Positions 35,152 to 45,985 of a stretch of DNA of 64,000 nt are shown piece by piece. The stretch is from Hyphococcus sp. (GTDB lineage Bacteria > Pseudomonadota > Alphaproteobacteria > Caulobacterales > Parvularculaceae). Location of the stretch: positions 434,001-498,000 of the forward strand of contig JAJFGB010000009.1 in assembly GCA_021776335.1 (NCBI GenBank). Direction: 5' to 3'. Both the position numbers and the translations under genes were made by a program. The notes beneath the pieces are model-generated. The model saw nothing but the letters and a program-made list of their open reading frames with translations. It was not told where the DNA came from and made no database searches. The stretch's first letter is position 1, and the number at the start of each line of letters is the position of its first letter.

Positions 35152-37341
35152 GTGGCGGGCGCGGATGATGGCTTAAGGCAAAGGCCCGGCAAGCCGGTAT
35201 TGCCGGAAATTGATCCAACGTCGCCGCAGCGCTTTATCAATCGTGAGCTTTCCTGGTTAGCGTTCAATTCGCGCGTGCTTGAAGAGGCCTTCAACCAGAA
35301 CCATCCGGTGCTTGAGCGGCTTCGGTTCTTGTCCATTTCCGCAAGCAATCTCGATGAGTTTTTCATGGTGCGGGTCGCTGGGCTGCGCGGGCAGGTGCGC
35401 GAGAGCGTCGCTGCGGTCAGTCAGGAAGGGTTATCGCCGCAGGAACAGCTGACACTGATCAATCAGCGGGCATTGGCGCTGATGGAAGAACAGCAGCGCT
35501 GCTGGCGAGAATTGAAACCGCTGATGCAAGCAGCTGGCGTCTGTGTCGTGGGTAATGATGAAACAGACGAAGCGGATGCTGCGTGGCTCGAAAATGAATT
35601 CCATTCAAACATTTTTCCTGTTTTGACCCCATTGGCGCTTGATCCGGCGCACCCGTTTCCTTTTGTGCCTAATCTCGGTTTTGTTCTTTGCTTTGATTTG
35701 AGGCGCAAGGACGGTGAGATCATGCAGGCCCTGTTGCCGGTGCCGATCAATATTGGTCGTTTTATTCGCCTCCCCGATGGAACGGCTGGGGAGATCGGGC
35801 GGACGCAGGTGCGGTTTATCTCGCTGGAAAAAGTCATTGTTCGTTTCATCAATCATGTCTTCCCGGGTTTTGAAATTGTTGCGCATGGCGCTTATCGCGT
35901 GCTGCGCGACTCTGATGTTGAAATCGAAGAAGAGGCCGAAGATCTGGTGCTCGTATTCGAAACGATGCTGAAGCGCCGTCGCCGGGGTGAGGTTATCCGG
36001 GTCAAAATCGACGCGTCGACGCCGCCGCATCTACAGGAGTTAATTCGCGATCGATTGCAGGCTTCGTCGCAGGACGTCATCCTCGTGGATGGATTGCTGG
36101 GATTGGCGCAGACAAATCAATTAATTCCATCAGATCGGCCGGATTTGCAGTTCGAGCCGTTTGAACCAAGATTTCCAGAGCGAATTCGCGAGCATGGGGG
36201 CGATTGTTTTTCCGCCATTCGAGCCAAAGACATTTTGGTTCACCATCCATATGAGTCCTTTGATGTGGTCGTTCAATTTTTGAAGCAGGCAGCCGCCGAT
36301 CCGAAAGTGGTTGCGATTAAACAGACGCTCTATCGTACGTCGAAGCAATCGCCGATCGTTGAGGCGCTGATTGAGGCCGCGGAAGCCGGGAAGAACGTGA
36401 CGGCGCTGGTTGAGTTGAAAGCGCGGTTTGACGAAGAAGCAAATATCAGATGGGCGCGCGCACTGGAACGCGCTGGCGTCAATGTTGTCTACGGGTTTGT
36501 AGAATATAAGACCCACGCGAAATTGTCGCTTGTTGTGCGCCAGGAAGCTGATCGCGCGCGCACATATACGCATGTGGGCACAGGTAATTACCATCCCATC
36601 ACAGCTAAGATATACACCGACCTGTCATTGTTTACCTGCGACCCCGCCATCGGTCGGGACGCAGCAAAAGTGTTCAATTATATTACTGGTTACGCAGCCC
36701 CTGAGAGCTTTGAAAAGTTTGCCGTGGCGCCGCTTACAGGGCGTACGCATATTCTTAAGCTGATCGATAAAGAGATCAAAAACGCCAAGAAGGGTAAGCC
36801 CGCCGCTGTGTGGGCCAAAATGAATGCACTCGTCGATGGCGAAGTGATTGATAAATTTTATGAAGCCTCACAGTCTGGGGTCCAGATTGATCTGGTTGTG
36901 CGTGGGATCTGTTGCCTGCGGCCTGGCGTAAAGGGGCTTTCGGAAAATATTCGCGTAAAGAGTATCGTTGGTCGATTCCTTGAGCATGCGCGGATCTATT
37001 GCTTTGGGTCAGGCGCTGCGCTGCCTAATGCTCAGGCCAAAATTCTGGTTTCGTCAGCTGATATAATGCCGCGTAATCTCAATCGACGAGTGGAAGTCTT
37101 CTGTCCGGTCGAAAATCCGACGGTGCATAGCCAGATTCTGGATTACATTATGGTCGCGAACCTCAATGATGAGGCGCAAAGCTGGAAGCTTCGTGCGGAT
37201 GGGACGTACAAAAGGGCGTCCGCGCCGGTCGAAGGCGCTGCCTTCAACCTCCATACCTATATGATGACCAATCCGAGCCTTTCCGGTCGTGGCGCATCAA
37301 TGGAGTACCATGCGCCAAAGGAGCTGAAACGACGAAAGTAA
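35152..37341 (+). CDS. ppk1: Polyphosphate kinase 1
   Basis: Reversibly makes polyphosphate from ATP. 729 residues, GTG start with AAAGGAG upstream. N-terminal [19 protein letters not shown], the head domain, then the catalytic phospholipase-D-like half. The autophosphorylated His is H474 in THVGTGNYH and the second essential His is H612 in [36 protein letters not shown] closes the ATP site. Preceded by hdaA and followed by ppx after 75 bases. Confidence 0.97.
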   Translation: MAGADDGLRQRPGKPVLPEIDPTSPQRFINRELSWLAFNSRVLEEAFNQNHPVLERLRFLSISASNLDEFFMVRVAGLRGQVRESVAAVSQEGLSPQEQLTLINQRALALMEEQQRCWRELKPLMQAAGVCVVGNDETDEADAAWLENEFHSNIFPVLTPLALDPAHPFPFVPNLGFVLCFDLRRKDGEIMQALLPVPINIGRFIRLPDGTAGEIGRTQVRFISLEKVIVRFINHVFPGFEIVAHGAYRVLRDSDVEIEEEAEDLVLVFETMLKRRRRGEVIRVKIDASTPPHLQELIRDRLQASSQDVILVDGLLGLAQTNQLIPSDRPDLQFEPFEPRFPERIREHGGDCFSAIRAKDILVHHPYESFDVVVQFLKQAAADPKVVAIKQTLYRTSKQSPIVEALIEAAEAGKNVTALVELKARFDEEANIRWARALERAGVNVVYGFVEYKTHAKLSLVVRQEADRARTYTHVGTGNYHPITAKIYTDLSLFTCDPAIGRDAAKVFNYITGYAAPESFEKFAVAPLTGRTHILKLIDKEIKNAKKGKPAAVWAKMNALVDGEVIDKFYEASQSGVQIDLVVRGICCLRPGVKGLSENIRVKSIVGRFLEHARIYCFGSGAALPNAQAKILVSSADIMPRNLNRRVEVFCPVENPTVHSQILDYIMVANLNDEAQSWKLRADGTYKRASAPVEGAAFNLHTYMMTNPSLSGRGASMEYHAPKELKRRK

Positions 37342-37416
37342 TAGCATCACGTCTCGGCGAATCGCGAAATGATTGTGCAATCAGTGCGTTTCAAATGACG
37401 GTTGGATGCAGGCAAG

Positions 37417-38922
37417 ATGGGTTCGTCAAAAAAACTGGCAATAAGTATGCCGTCAGAAAATTACAAAGCTGTTGTCGATATCGGCTCGAACTCGGTTCGT
37501 CTCGTTATCTATAACGGGCCTGGTCGCGCGCCGATTTCAATTTGCAACGAAAAAGTGTTGTGCGGGCTTGGACGTGACATGACCGGGGATGGTCGTCTCA
37601 ATCCTGACGCGGCCGCTGACGCCATCGCTACGTTGACCCGGTTTCGTCGCATCCTTGATGAATATGGACGGCCGCCGGTTCACGCGATTGCGACAGCCGC
37701 CGTGCGCGAGGCCAAAGACGGAAAAAAGTTTGTCACCGCTATTTCCAGCTTGGGATTTGACGTCAACATTATCTCCGGAGCTGAAGAGGCAAAACTTGCA
37801 GCCCTTGGCGTCGTCTCATTTGAGCCAGGCGCAACAGGGCTTGTCGGCGACATGGGTGGTGGAAGCCTGGAGTTGGTGGCGCTGGATATGGGTGAGATCG
37901 GGCAAACCACCAGTTTGCCGATTGGTCCATTCAATGTGATGCGCGCGGCGCGAGAGGACATAACCGCGGCAAAAAAGATGATTGAAAAGGAACTCGATAG
38001 CGCGAAATTTTTGACCAATGATGCGTATGACAAGCTTTACGCTGTTGGCGGCGCATGGCGTGCAATTGCACGCATACATATGCGCTTGCGAAGCTATCCG
38101 CTGTCGGTGTTGCATCACTATGAAATGACAACCCAACAGGCCATAGAGATTTGCGATCTTGTTTCGCGTCAAAGTCGTCGTTCACTGGAAGATATACCTG
38201 GCATCCCGCGCCGCCGGATCGATACGTTGCCCTTTGCTTCGTTGGTGATGCGGTCGGTGCTTAAGCGGGCTGCAGCGAAGAAAGTTGTCGTTTCTTCGGG
38301 CGGTGTGCGCGAGGGGCTTTTGTACCAGGACCTTGCTAAGCGTGAGCGCAAACAGGACCCGCTGATCGCTGCATGTCGATTTTTTGCTGAGAGACTGGCG
38401 CCGGCGCCTGATTATGGTGAGGCCGTGGCGGCGGTGATCGCGCCGCTTTTTGCTGATGACGACCCGGCTGCAAAGCGGATGCGTGAAGCAACCTCCATCC
38501 TGATCGACATTGGCGCATATTTTCATCCGGACCGGCGCGCGCATCAGGCGTTCGATGCTGCGCTGAGCGCTCCTTTTGTCGGTGTCAGTCATGAAGAGCG
38601 CGTCGCTGCGGCGCTCGCGCTTTTTCGGCGGCATCAGGGGCGAACCGCCGCGCCGCCTGATGAGCAGGCGATGGCGCTTTTGTCGTGGGACGCCCAGCAA
38701 AAGGCAATGCGTCTCGGATTGGCTTTGCGATTTGTTGCGGCGCTGGCGCCAAAATTAAGTGCGCCGTTGCAGCACTGCCGGCTTGAGCTGGAGGAATCGG
38801 GGCGACTGATATTCCGGGCGCCTGCGGATCGCAAAGTGCTCATGGGAGAGACCCCGCGCAAGCGTTTCGCCTCGCTCGCTGCTGCTTTTGAGGCGGACCC
38901 TGTAGAGATTTACGAGGACTAG
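37417..38922 (+). CDS. ppx: Exopolyphosphatase (Ppx/GppA family, long form)
   Basis: Releases phosphate from polyphosphate ends; partner of Ppk. About 501 residues. AVVDIGSNSVRLVIYNG (phosphate 1), AIATAAVREAKDGKKF, SGAEEAKLAALG and GDMGGGSLELVAL (phosphate 2) make up the ASKHA core; a helical HD-like C-terminal half (HQAFDAALSAPFVGVSHEERVAAALALFRRH) follows. Start uncertain: TTG 37402, ATG 37417 or ATG 37447 (MPSENYKAVVDIGS); I chose 37417. It is longer than the Ppx/GppA protein at 4567. Confidence 0.93.
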   Translation: MGSSKKLAISMPSENYKAVVDIGSNSVRLVIYNGPGRAPISICNEKVLCGLGRDMTGDGRLNPDAAADAIATLTRFRRILDEYGRPPVHAIATAAVREAKDGKKFVTAISSLGFDVNIISGAEEAKLAALGVVSFEPGATGLVGDMGGGSLELVALDMGEIGQTTSLPIGPFNVMRAAREDITAAKKMIEKELDSAKFLTNDAYDKLYAVGGAWRAIARIHMRLRSYPLSVLHHYEMTTQQAIEICDLVSRQSRRSLEDIPGIPRRRIDTLPFASLVMRSVLKRAAAKKVVVSSGGVREGLLYQDLAKRERKQDPLIAACRFFAERLAPAPDYGEAVAAVIAPLFADDDPAAKRMREATSILIDIGAYFHPDRRAHQAFDAALSAPFVGVSHEERVAAALALFRRHQGRTAAPPDEQAMALLSWDAQQKAMRLGLALRFVAALAPKLSAPLQHCRLELEESGRLIFRAPADRKVLMGETPRKRFASLAAAFEADPVEIYED

Positions 38923-39143
38923 AGCGTTTCTGGAGCAGCGTTCTTTATCTTGTCGTCTGGCAAAAATCAGAAATCAGGTGTGCCTCTGCGGGCGAAAATA
39001 TAGTGAAAATACATTCGTCTAGGGTTATTGCTTGAGGTTATCGTTGATTGAGGTCAGTGTTGCCGCATAAAAGCGCTATGTTGGCGCTATATGTCTGTTT
39101 CTATAGTTGTGTTTTGAGTGTTTCTTGCACCATTTGAGGGGAA

Positions 39144-40745
39144 ATGGCGAAACTTGAGTTAGCCAATCTGGGGATTGAAAAGCTTTGGCCTCCAGCCAAA
39201 GAGGCTGACGTGGACATCGGGCCCGTCTGGAGGCGATGGCTGGTTGCCCATGAGCTTTCAGCATATTTCCGCGCGAATATGAGCCTATTGGAGTATTTGC
39301 GTTTGCAATACACCTACCCGGCCTTCAGCATTATGATTATTGCCAGCGCCGCGCTGCTCATGGCGATTTTAGGTACTTCTGATTTATTCGCAGCCTTTGC
39401 GGAACATTTTGACATTGATGCAATAAAACGCACCGATGGCGCCCTTACTCAGTCTCTTTCTATAGCCAGTATATTCTTTGTAGTGGTTCTTTTGTTGTGG
39501 TGGGGGCGTCGAAACAAGGATTTATGTCTACGCGGAGTTTCGACACCGAAATATGTTTTTGACATTCAGTATTCCGGACTAATTTCAGCCAAGGCGGAAG
39601 AAATTCTGAGGCGCCGCCTTGCTTCCGGCGAGCTTGATGCGATTGTGCGTTTGAGGGCGGGGGGCAGCCACCCCTATCTCGTGATTAGGCGTCTTGCTCC
39701 GGTGCCAATGTTGTTTCCGGTCAAGCCAGATAATTTTAACCGCACGTTTTCCTCAGAGGAAGCCGGCAAGAAAAACACGAAACACAATTTGGAGAAGCGG
39801 CATCTCGATGCCGTTGCCGGCGGTATACTGAGCATGCTTGGCGCCGCGCCGGGTGCGCGTTTTGTTGACGATCGACGGGACGATAGGATTGTTCTGAATA
39901 AACACACCAGGAAAGACGTTCAGGAGCTTCCCGATACGCAGCAAGCAGACCTTTTCCTCCGGTTCCATCAGAGCACTGTTGAGCGAACGCTGCCGGATGC
40001 AAACAACCAACGTGGTCGGACATGTCGCTATGTCACATATACTTGCATCAGTAATTTGCGGCGTACAGCTATCCATGTTTTGTCTGTTCTGGATATTGTG
40101 AACTGCTTGGAAAATCGCGATGGCGAATATACCGAAGACGAACACGCTGCCGTATTCCGTCACTCAAATGAGGTAAACAAAGACAATATCGTCAACGTAC
40201 TTTCAGAAAGTTACTATATTGGTATGACGCCGCGTGCCGAGAGATTTATGAAGGACACGGAAGGCGCCGCCGGGCCAATATTAAGAAAATTCGGGAGTGA
40301 CGACTATGTCATGTCGTTTGATGCGGCTCGGGTATGGCGCAATGAAGGTGGTACAGACCGCCATTCCAAAGCAATAATTGCACTGAGGAATGCTATTTAT
40401 CTGGTCTCGCGAAAGAAGGCGGTTGCCGTAAAACTTGCTTCGCGAGATATACTGGTCATTGATAATTTGCGCGCAATGGTGGCTCGCCGTGAAGATGACC
40501 CGGGCGCGTCTGTTCGAGATGTTTGGGTCACACTTCTCGGCGTTTTGCCTTTTGTGCCGGATATGACTGGTTGGTGGCTCAGAATGGTCTATGGATATCC
40601 GGTCGATTCTTACGGTGGGGATGACGAGGATCAAAAAAGCCATTCCGCCCTGCTGGCCCACGCAGAGGTCTCGGCGGCAAAAGCGAACGAACCAAAGCCT
40701 GCCGAAGATAAAAATATCAAAACTGATCGTTCCCGCCGCGCGTAG
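39144..40745 (+). CDS. Membrane protein with degenerate clavaminate synthase/asparagine oxygenase-like domain
   Basis: 533 residues; ribosome site GAGGGG directly before the ATG. Two transmembrane helices at about 60-78 and 103-120 follow a soluble N-terminus. The rest resembles Fe(II)/2OG oxygenases of the CAS/AsnO type in order: EILRRRLASGELDAIVRLRAGG (about 153-174), GGILSMLGAAPGARFVDD, FLRFHQSTVERTLPDANN (281-298, where FHTE is expected), a MSFDAARV segment near 400 and RDILVIDNLRAMVARRE (434-450, where ...IDNRRAVHGR is expected). The iron-binding acid and the distal histidine both appear to be missing, so catalysis is doubtful. It sits between ppx and rnd, which normally are close neighbours. 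Assignment is from memory of family patterns. Confidence 0.6.
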   Translation: MAKLELANLGIEKLWPPAKEADVDIGPVWRRWLVAHELSAYFRANMSLLEYLRLQYTYPAFSIMIIASAALLMAILGTSDLFAAFAEHFDIDAIKRTDGALTQSLSIASIFFVVVLLLWWGRRNKDLCLRGVSTPKYVFDIQYSGLISAKAEEILRRRLASGELDAIVRLRAGGSHPYLVIRRLAPVPMLFPVKPDNFNRTFSSEEAGKKNTKHNLEKRHLDAVAGGILSMLGAAPGARFVDDRRDDRIVLNKHTRKDVQELPDTQQADLFLRFHQSTVERTLPDANNQRGRTCRYVTYTCISNLRRTAIHVLSVLDIVNCLENRDGEYTEDEHAAVFRHSNEVNKDNIVNVLSESYYIGMTPRAERFMKDTEGAAGPILRKFGSDDYVMSFDAARVWRNEGGTDRHSKAIIALRNAIYLVSRKKAVAVKLASRDILVIDNLRAMVARREDDPGASVRDVWVTLLGVLPFVPDMTGWWLRMVYGYPVDSYGGDDEDQKSHSALLAHAEVSAAKANEPKPAEDKNIKTDRSRRA

Positions 40746-40755
40746 TCCGAACAAT

Positions 40756-41901
40756 TCAGGTCTCAATCAACTCGACAGCTCCATTTTTGAGTTTGAGCGC
40801 AAGTTCGCCGCGTTTGAGTTTTAACGCCGCTTCGCCGAAGACTTCACGCCGCCATCCAGTGAGCGCTTGGACATCGGCCTCATCGCTGAGGGCGATTTCC
40901 TCAAGGTCTGCAGCAGAAGCGATTAATTTTGGCGCAACATCAAAGGCTTCGCATTGACGCTTCAATAAAACCTTCAAGAGCTCGATTACCTCACCAGGCG
41001 GTTTTTGTCGCTCGGCCCGGCTGATTTTTGGCAGATCGCTAGGCGCGGCAGCAGCACCTTCCTTGATTGCATCAAGAATAGCGCCGCCAGCCGAGGAACG
41101 CTCGAAGCCAGAGGAAAGGCTGCGCGCCCGCGAAAGCTCCTTGACGCTTTTTGGCTGAAGGCGCGCCAGTTCGAATATTGCTTCATCCTTTAACACGCGG
41201 CTGCGCGGAACGTCTCTTGTCTGGGCCTCTTTTTCGCGCCACTCGGCGAGCTTGACGACCGCGCCCAGCTCTTTTGGCCGCACGCCCTTCAATTTGAGTC
41301 TTTTCCAGGCATTTACTGGTTTGACGTGGTAGAGGCCGGAGTCATAAAGCGCTTCCATTTCCGCTTCGACCCAATGGCCGCGGCTCTGGCTCGTTAGCTT
41401 TTCCTGCATCAACGGATAAGCGTCCCGCAAATGGGTGACGTCTGAAAGCGCGTAGCTCAATTGCGCATCGGTCAATGGGCGGCGCGCCCAGTCGGTAAAT
41501 CGTGAGCCTTTGTCGATCGATGCGCCGAGCAGTCCGCGCATCAGGGGTTCATACCCAATCTGGTCACCAAAGCCACAGGCCATGGCGGCAATCTGACTAT
41601 CAAATAAGGGCGCTGGAACTTCATTGGCCAACTGGTAGAAAATCTCGAGATCCTGCCGCGCCGCATGGAAGACCTTGACCACATTACGGTCCGTCATAAC
41701 GTCGAGAAATGGCGCCAGATCGAGACCCTTCGCAAGAGGGTCAATAATTGCTTCTACGCCGTCGGCTGCCGCCTGGATAAGGCACAGGATGGGCCAATAG
41801 GTCTTCTCCCGCATAAATTCGGTATCAACAGCGGCAAAGGGCCGTTTCGCCAAATCGGCGGAAAATGCCCTGAGTTCTTCGGTGGTTGTAATTACACGCA
41901 T
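40756..41901 (-). CDS. rnd: Ribonuclease D
   Basis: 3'-5' exonuclease for tRNA maturation. 381 residues, DEDDy exonuclease: D26 and E28 in AAVDTEFMRE, D84 in FHAARQDLEIFY, and Y150/D154 in SYALSDVTHLRD. Followed by an HRDC-like domain (about 210-290) and a C-terminal HRDC-related region. Convergent with the membrane-oxygenase-like gene (10 bases). Divergent from aspS. Confidence 0.95.
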   Translation of the reverse strand: MRVITTTEELRAFSADLAKRPFAAVDTEFMREKTYWPILCLIQAAADGVEAIIDPLAKGLDLAPFLDVMTDRNVVKVFHAARQDLEIFYQLANEVPAPLFDSQIAAMACGFGDQIGYEPLMRGLLGASIDKGSRFTDWARRPLTDAQLSYALSDVTHLRDAYPLMQEKLTSQSRGHWVEAEMEALYDSGLYHVKPVNAWKRLKLKGVRPKELGAVVKLAEWREKEAQTRDVPRSRVLKDEAIFELARLQPKSVKELSRARSLSSGFERSSAGGAILDAIKEGAAAAPSDLPKISRAERQKPPGEVIELLKVLLKRQCEAFDVAPKLIASAADLEEIALSDEADVQALTGWRREVFGEAALKLKRGELALKLKNGAVELIET

Positions 41902-42063
41902 GAGGCGGGCTTCTAACAGCGTCCGGGCGGGCCGTCATCAGGGAAGGGGCGCGGCGGATGGCGCGGAGGCAGAAATAGCACGAAACCCTTGACAATAGGG
42001 CCCGTGAAGGCCAATTCGGCCCGTCTTCTTATCCCTTCAATTCCAAGAGATTCAGGGTTTTTC

Positions 42064-43863
42064 ATGCACGCCTATCGCACCCATCATTGCGGCGAACTCC
42101 GCAAAAGTGACGTTGGTCAATCTGTCCGCTTGTCTGGTTGGGTGCATCGCAAGCGCGACCATGGCGGCCTTTTATTTGTGGACCTTCGTGATCATCACGG
42201 GCTGACGCAGCTGGTCGTCGAGCCCGAAATGCCATTTTTTGCGGATGTGGAGCATATCCGCCAGGAAAGCGTGATTTCTGTCGACGGCAAAGTTGTGGCG
42301 CGCGATGCTGATGTCGTGAACCCTAACTTGCCAACCGGCGAGGTGGAAATCCGGATCGAGCGCTTTGAGGTGCAGTCCGCGGCTGAAGAGCTACCCCTGC
42401 CGGTCTTTGGCGAGCCAGACTATCCAGAAGACATACGCATGAAGCACCGCTATCTCGATTTGCGGCGCGAAACGCTTCACGCAAACATCATGTTACGGTC
42501 TGCGGTCGTCGGAGAAATTCGCCGCGGTATGGAAGCGAAAGACTTCACGGATTTTCATACGCCGATCCTGACGGCCTCCTCTCCGGAAGGCGCACGGGAT
42601 TTTCTCGTGCCGTCGCGTCTGCATCCCGGTAAGTTCTACGCCTTGCCGCAGGCGCCGCAAATTTTCAAACAGTTGATCATGGTGTCTGGTTTTGATCGGT
42701 ACTACCAAATCGCCCCGTGCTTTCGCGACGAGGATGCTCGTGCGGACCGTTCTGCGGGGGAGTTCTACCAGCTCGATATGGAAATGAGTTTCGTTGAACG
42801 TCAGGATGTTTTTGACGCTGTCGGTCCGGTCACGCATGATACCTTTACGAAATTTGCCGGCGAGCGCGGTGTGACCGCCTATCCATTTCCCTTGATTCCC
42901 TTCGACGTCGCCATGCTGAAATACGGCACCGATAAACCGGATCTGCGGTGCCCGATCGAAATGCAGGTGGTGTCCGATCATTTCCGTGGCGGCGGGTTTA
43001 AAGTATTTGCATCAATCCTGGAGGCTGATCCGCGCCATGAAATTCGGGCGATCCCGGCGCCAGGTGGCGGCAGCCGCGCTTTTTGCGACCGGATGAATTC
43101 CTGGGCGCAAAAAGAGGGCCTGCCGGGTATGGGTTACATGATCTTTGCTGAGGGCGAAGTGAAAGGCCCGCTTGCGAAAAATATTGGGCCAGAACGATCT
43201 GAAGCGGTTCGCGACCAGCTTGGCATGAAAGCAGGCGACGCTGCGTTCTTCCTCGCGGGCAAGCCCGAGGATTTTCTCAGCGTTGCGGCCAAGGCGCGTG
43301 TTCTCATTGGTGAAGAGCTGAAGATCACAAACGCTGACCGATTTGAACTCGCCTGGATTGTCGATTTCCCGATGTATGAATGGGATGAGGAAAACAAGAA
43401 GGTAGAGTTTGGTCACAACCCGTTCTCCATGCCGCAAGGCGGCCTGGAGGCGCTCGAAGCGGCGGATACGGATGAAAAGAAGCTGGCGATCAAGGCATTT
43501 CAATATGATTTGGTCTGTAACGGTTATGAGCTGGGTTCCGGCGCCATTCGAAACCATCGGTCGGATATCATGTATCGCGCTTTTGATATCGCCGGTTATG
43601 GACCTGAGGTTGTTGAGGACAAGTTTGGCGGCATGTTGAACGCCTTCAAATACGGCGCCCCGCCCCATGGCGGTTGTGCGCTTGGTCTGGAGCGTATTGT
43701 CATGTTGCTTTGCAATCAGGAAAACATTCGCGAAGTCACGATGTTCCCGATGAACCAGCAGGCCGAGGATTTATTACTGGGCGCGCCGGCTTTGTCGGGG
43801 CCCGAACAGTTGAAAGAAGTGCATATACGCGTCGTGCCGCCAATTACTGAAAAGAAGGCCTGA
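42064..43863 (+). CDS. aspS: Aspartyl-tRNA synthetase
   Basis: 599 residues, class II. N-terminal OB-fold ([29 protein letters not shown]), motif 2 in [25 protein letters not shown], the bacterial GAD insertion (about 285-410) and motif 3 [18 protein letters not shown] 42064 ([13 protein letters not shown]) is the family start; the frame is open for 25 more codons. Whether it also charges tRNA-Asn cannot be told here. Confidence 0.97.
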   Translation: MHAYRTHHCGELRKSDVGQSVRLSGWVHRKRDHGGLLFVDLRDHHGLTQLVVEPEMPFFADVEHIRQESVISVDGKVVARDADVVNPNLPTGEVEIRIERFEVQSAAEELPLPVFGEPDYPEDIRMKHRYLDLRRETLHANIMLRSAVVGEIRRGMEAKDFTDFHTPILTASSPEGARDFLVPSRLHPGKFYALPQAPQIFKQLIMVSGFDRYYQIAPCFRDEDARADRSAGEFYQLDMEMSFVERQDVFDAVGPVTHDTFTKFAGERGVTAYPFPLIPFDVAMLKYGTDKPDLRCPIEMQVVSDHFRGGGFKVFASILEADPRHEIRAIPAPGGGSRAFCDRMNSWAQKEGLPGMGYMIFAEGEVKGPLAKNIGPERSEAVRDQLGMKAGDAAFFLAGKPEDFLSVAAKARVLIGEELKITNADRFELAWIVDFPMYEWDEENKKVEFGHNPFSMPQGGLEALEAADTDEKKLAIKAFQYDLVCNGYELGSGAIRNHRSDIMYRAFDIAGYGPEVVEDKFGGMLNAFKYGAPPHGGCALGLERIVMLLCNQENIREVTMFPMNQQAEDLLLGAPALSGPEQLKEVHIRVVPPITEKKA

Positions 43864-43970
43864 CCAATTTTACTTCAAAAAAACCTGTAAACACTCATTT
43901 TAGTCAGTATTGCGGCAGCCCCGAATCGATTCAGCACAACACCTTTGTCACAGATGTGGTTTGAGTAATT

Positions 43971-45101
43971 ATGATCAAAATTTTCAGCGACTTTGACCAT
44001 GGCAATATCAACTGCCTGGATGCATCGAACCCTTCGGATATTCGTCTGGAGATTGAGCAGGATGGCAAAGCAAAGTTCTTCCAGTGGTTTTATTATTGCG
44101 TCGAAGGCGCGGTGTCGCGCCAATTGGTGATGCAGCTCGGCAATGTAAGCGATGCGTCTTATCCTGATGGCTGGAAAGACTACCGCGCGGTTGCATCCTA
44201 TGATCAGGAAAGCTGGTTCCGCGTTGAAACCGCCTATGACGGCAAGGCGCTGACGATCAAACATACGCCTGATCAGGACCGGGTTTATTATGCATATTTT
44301 GCGGCCTATCCGGTCGCGCGCTGTAAAGCGCTTGTTGAGAAGACGCAACGCTCGCCGCTGATTAAACATGAGCATCTGGGTCAAACGCTGGACGGCCAGA
44401 ACATCGACTATTTTCAGGTTGGTGAGCCGGGCGAGGGTAAGCACAGTTTTTGGGTGAATGCCCGTCAGCACCCCGGCGAAGATATGGCGTCATGGTGGAT
44501 GGAAGGCTTTCTTGAGCGAATTACTGACGTAGATGATGAATCAGCGAAGACCCTTCGCGAAAAAGCTGTGATTCATATTATTCCATGCATGAATCTCGAC
44601 GGTGTTAAGCGCGGGCATCTGCGCACCAATGCGTCCGGCACGGATCTTAACCGCGCATGGCGCAATGCCACGATGGAACTAAGCCCGGAAGTTTTTCTGG
44701 TACGCCAAAAAATGCAGGAAACCGGTGTTGATTTCTTTCTGGACGTTCATGGGGATGAAGCTATTCCCAATAATTTCCTCGACAGCGCCAAAGGGATTCC
44801 ATCTTGGGACGACCGTCACGAGATGCTGTTTGACCGGTTTTCATCGCTGCTGCTTGAGGCGAGCAAGGATTTCCAGACGGAGGTCGGCTACCCGGCGGCA
44901 GCGCCAGGCGCGGCCAATCTCGATATCGCGAACAGCTATGTCGCTGAGACCTGGGGATGCCTTTCCATGACGCTGGAGATGCCGTTCAAGGACGCGGATG
45001 TTAATCCCGACCCTGTTTACGGTTGGTCGCCGGAACGTTGCCGCCGCTTCGCGCGCGAAAATCTTGCGGTGATGGCGCAGATGGTCGATTTGGTGCGCTA
45101 A
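43971..45101 (+). CDS. M14-family zinc carboxypeptidase
   Basis: 376 residues. After a beta-rich N-terminal domain, the zinc site is HPGE (H167, E170) in NARQHPGEDMASWWMEG, with third ligand H260 in FFLDVHGDEAIPN; catalytic Glu is E336 in MTLEMPFKD. DLNRAWRN near residue 226 binds the substrate carboxylate. This pattern matches cytosolic-carboxypeptidase-like M14 proteins that remove C-terminal residues. No signal peptide. Ends overlapping (4 bases) the convergent DUF4328 gene. A decayed copy of its C-terminal 20 codons lies at 45902-45985. Confidence 0.9.
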   Translation: MIKIFSDFDHGNINCLDASNPSDIRLEIEQDGKAKFFQWFYYCVEGAVSRQLVMQLGNVSDASYPDGWKDYRAVASYDQESWFRVETAYDGKALTIKHTPDQDRVYYAYFAAYPVARCKALVEKTQRSPLIKHEHLGQTLDGQNIDYFQVGEPGEGKHSFWVNARQHPGEDMASWWMEGFLERITDVDDESAKTLREKAVIHIIPCMNLDGVKRGHLRTNASGTDLNRAWRNATMELSPEVFLVRQKMQETGVDFFLDVHGDEAIPNNFLDSAKGIPSWDDRHEMLFDRFSSLLLEASKDFQTEVGYPAAAPGAANLDIANSYVAETWGCLSMTLEMPFKDADVNPDPVYGWSPERCRRFARENLAVMAQMVDLVR

Positions 45102-45817
45102 AATTCAGAGGCCAAACTTCGCTGAATTAAAATATCCTGGCCGTCGCGGATTTTGCTCATGAAATTTATTACCAGAAGCGCAGAAGCGGCGCTGAAAATT
45201 ATTACTACGACGTCCAGCATCAGTGTGCCCATAAAAAGATCGATGTCCGTTAGTTCGTCTCCGAATGCGCCTGCCTTAATTGATAACCTGTTCGATGCGT
45301 TGTCGATGAAGTTTGATATGAGCCATACCACCCACCACCAGCCGATAATCTTCGGTACGGGTGCATCGCCATTTTCCGGATCGAACGTGCCGCGCCAAAT
45401 CTGACACACCGCGCCAAATGGCTTCCAGAGATTTACAATCGGGACGAAGAAATACCCAACCGACCAACCGGGACTTGTCGTCACGCCTGCCGCATCGATA
45501 ATGTGCAGGTTTTTCATCGCACGATATTGAAAGCGGCTATATGCAATTATTGAAGAAATGAAAGCTGTTATGTATAATATCGCCGCTAGGCCTTGATGCA
45601 GGTCGGTCATATCTGCTGCCGCCTGCATAACGTCGTCTGATGCAAATTCGCCGTATAGAAACGTGTAATGAAACTGGAGCGCGAGTAAATTTGAAATCGC
45701 CAGTGCTGCAGCCGCCACAATGAACGCAAGAAACGAATATCTTAGAAACGGCCAGAGGCGCTCGAAAGACCTGGGCTTTGCCAAGTTGATTTCTTCATCC
45801 ACGTCTGCGGTCGACAT
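45098..45817 (-). CDS. DUF4328 membrane protein
   Basis: 239 residues with four transmembrane helices (about 26-46, 78-97, 146-166, 190-220). The characteristic loop SPGWSVGYFFVPIVNLWKPFGAVCQIWRG (about 122-150) identifies DUF4328. Function unknown. Flanked by the intact M14 gene on one side and a remnant of its 3' end on the other. Confidence 0.88.
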   Translation of the reverse strand: MSTADVDEEINLAKPRSFERLWPFLRYSFLAFIVAAAALAISNLLALQFHYTFLYGEFASDDVMQAAADMTDLHQGLAAILYITAFISSIIAYSRFQYRAMKNLHIIDAAGVTTSPGWSVGYFFVPIVNLWKPFGAVCQIWRGTFDPENGDAPVPKIIGWWWVVWLISNFIDNASNRLSIKAGAFGDELTDIDLFMGTLMLDVVVIIFSAASALLVINFMSKIRDGQDILIQRSLASEF

Positions 45818-45901
45818 AGCGGCCCCTCGATATTTATGGCGCTAATTCAAAACCTGACTGTTTTTACGGAAAAAAACCCAAATTCTAGTTAATCAATACA
45901 G

Positions 45902-45985
45902 TACGCCGGAAGTCGCCGCTTCCCTCGCAGTGATTTCATTGTGGTGACGCAGATGGTTGACTTGGTGAGGAGGCGCCCGCCCTAA
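45902..45985 (+). pseudogene. Remnant of an M14 carboxypeptidase 3' end
   Basis: From 45914 the forward strand reads RRFPRSDFIVVTQMVDLVRRRPP then stop, matching the M14 gene's end RRFARENLAVMAQMVDLVR then stop. Upstream, GCCGGAAGTCGCCGCTTC matches the gene's CGCCGGAACGTTGCCGCCGCTTC with a small deletion. Only this tail is detectable. Its end overlaps the convergent methyltransferase gene. Confidence 0.75.
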
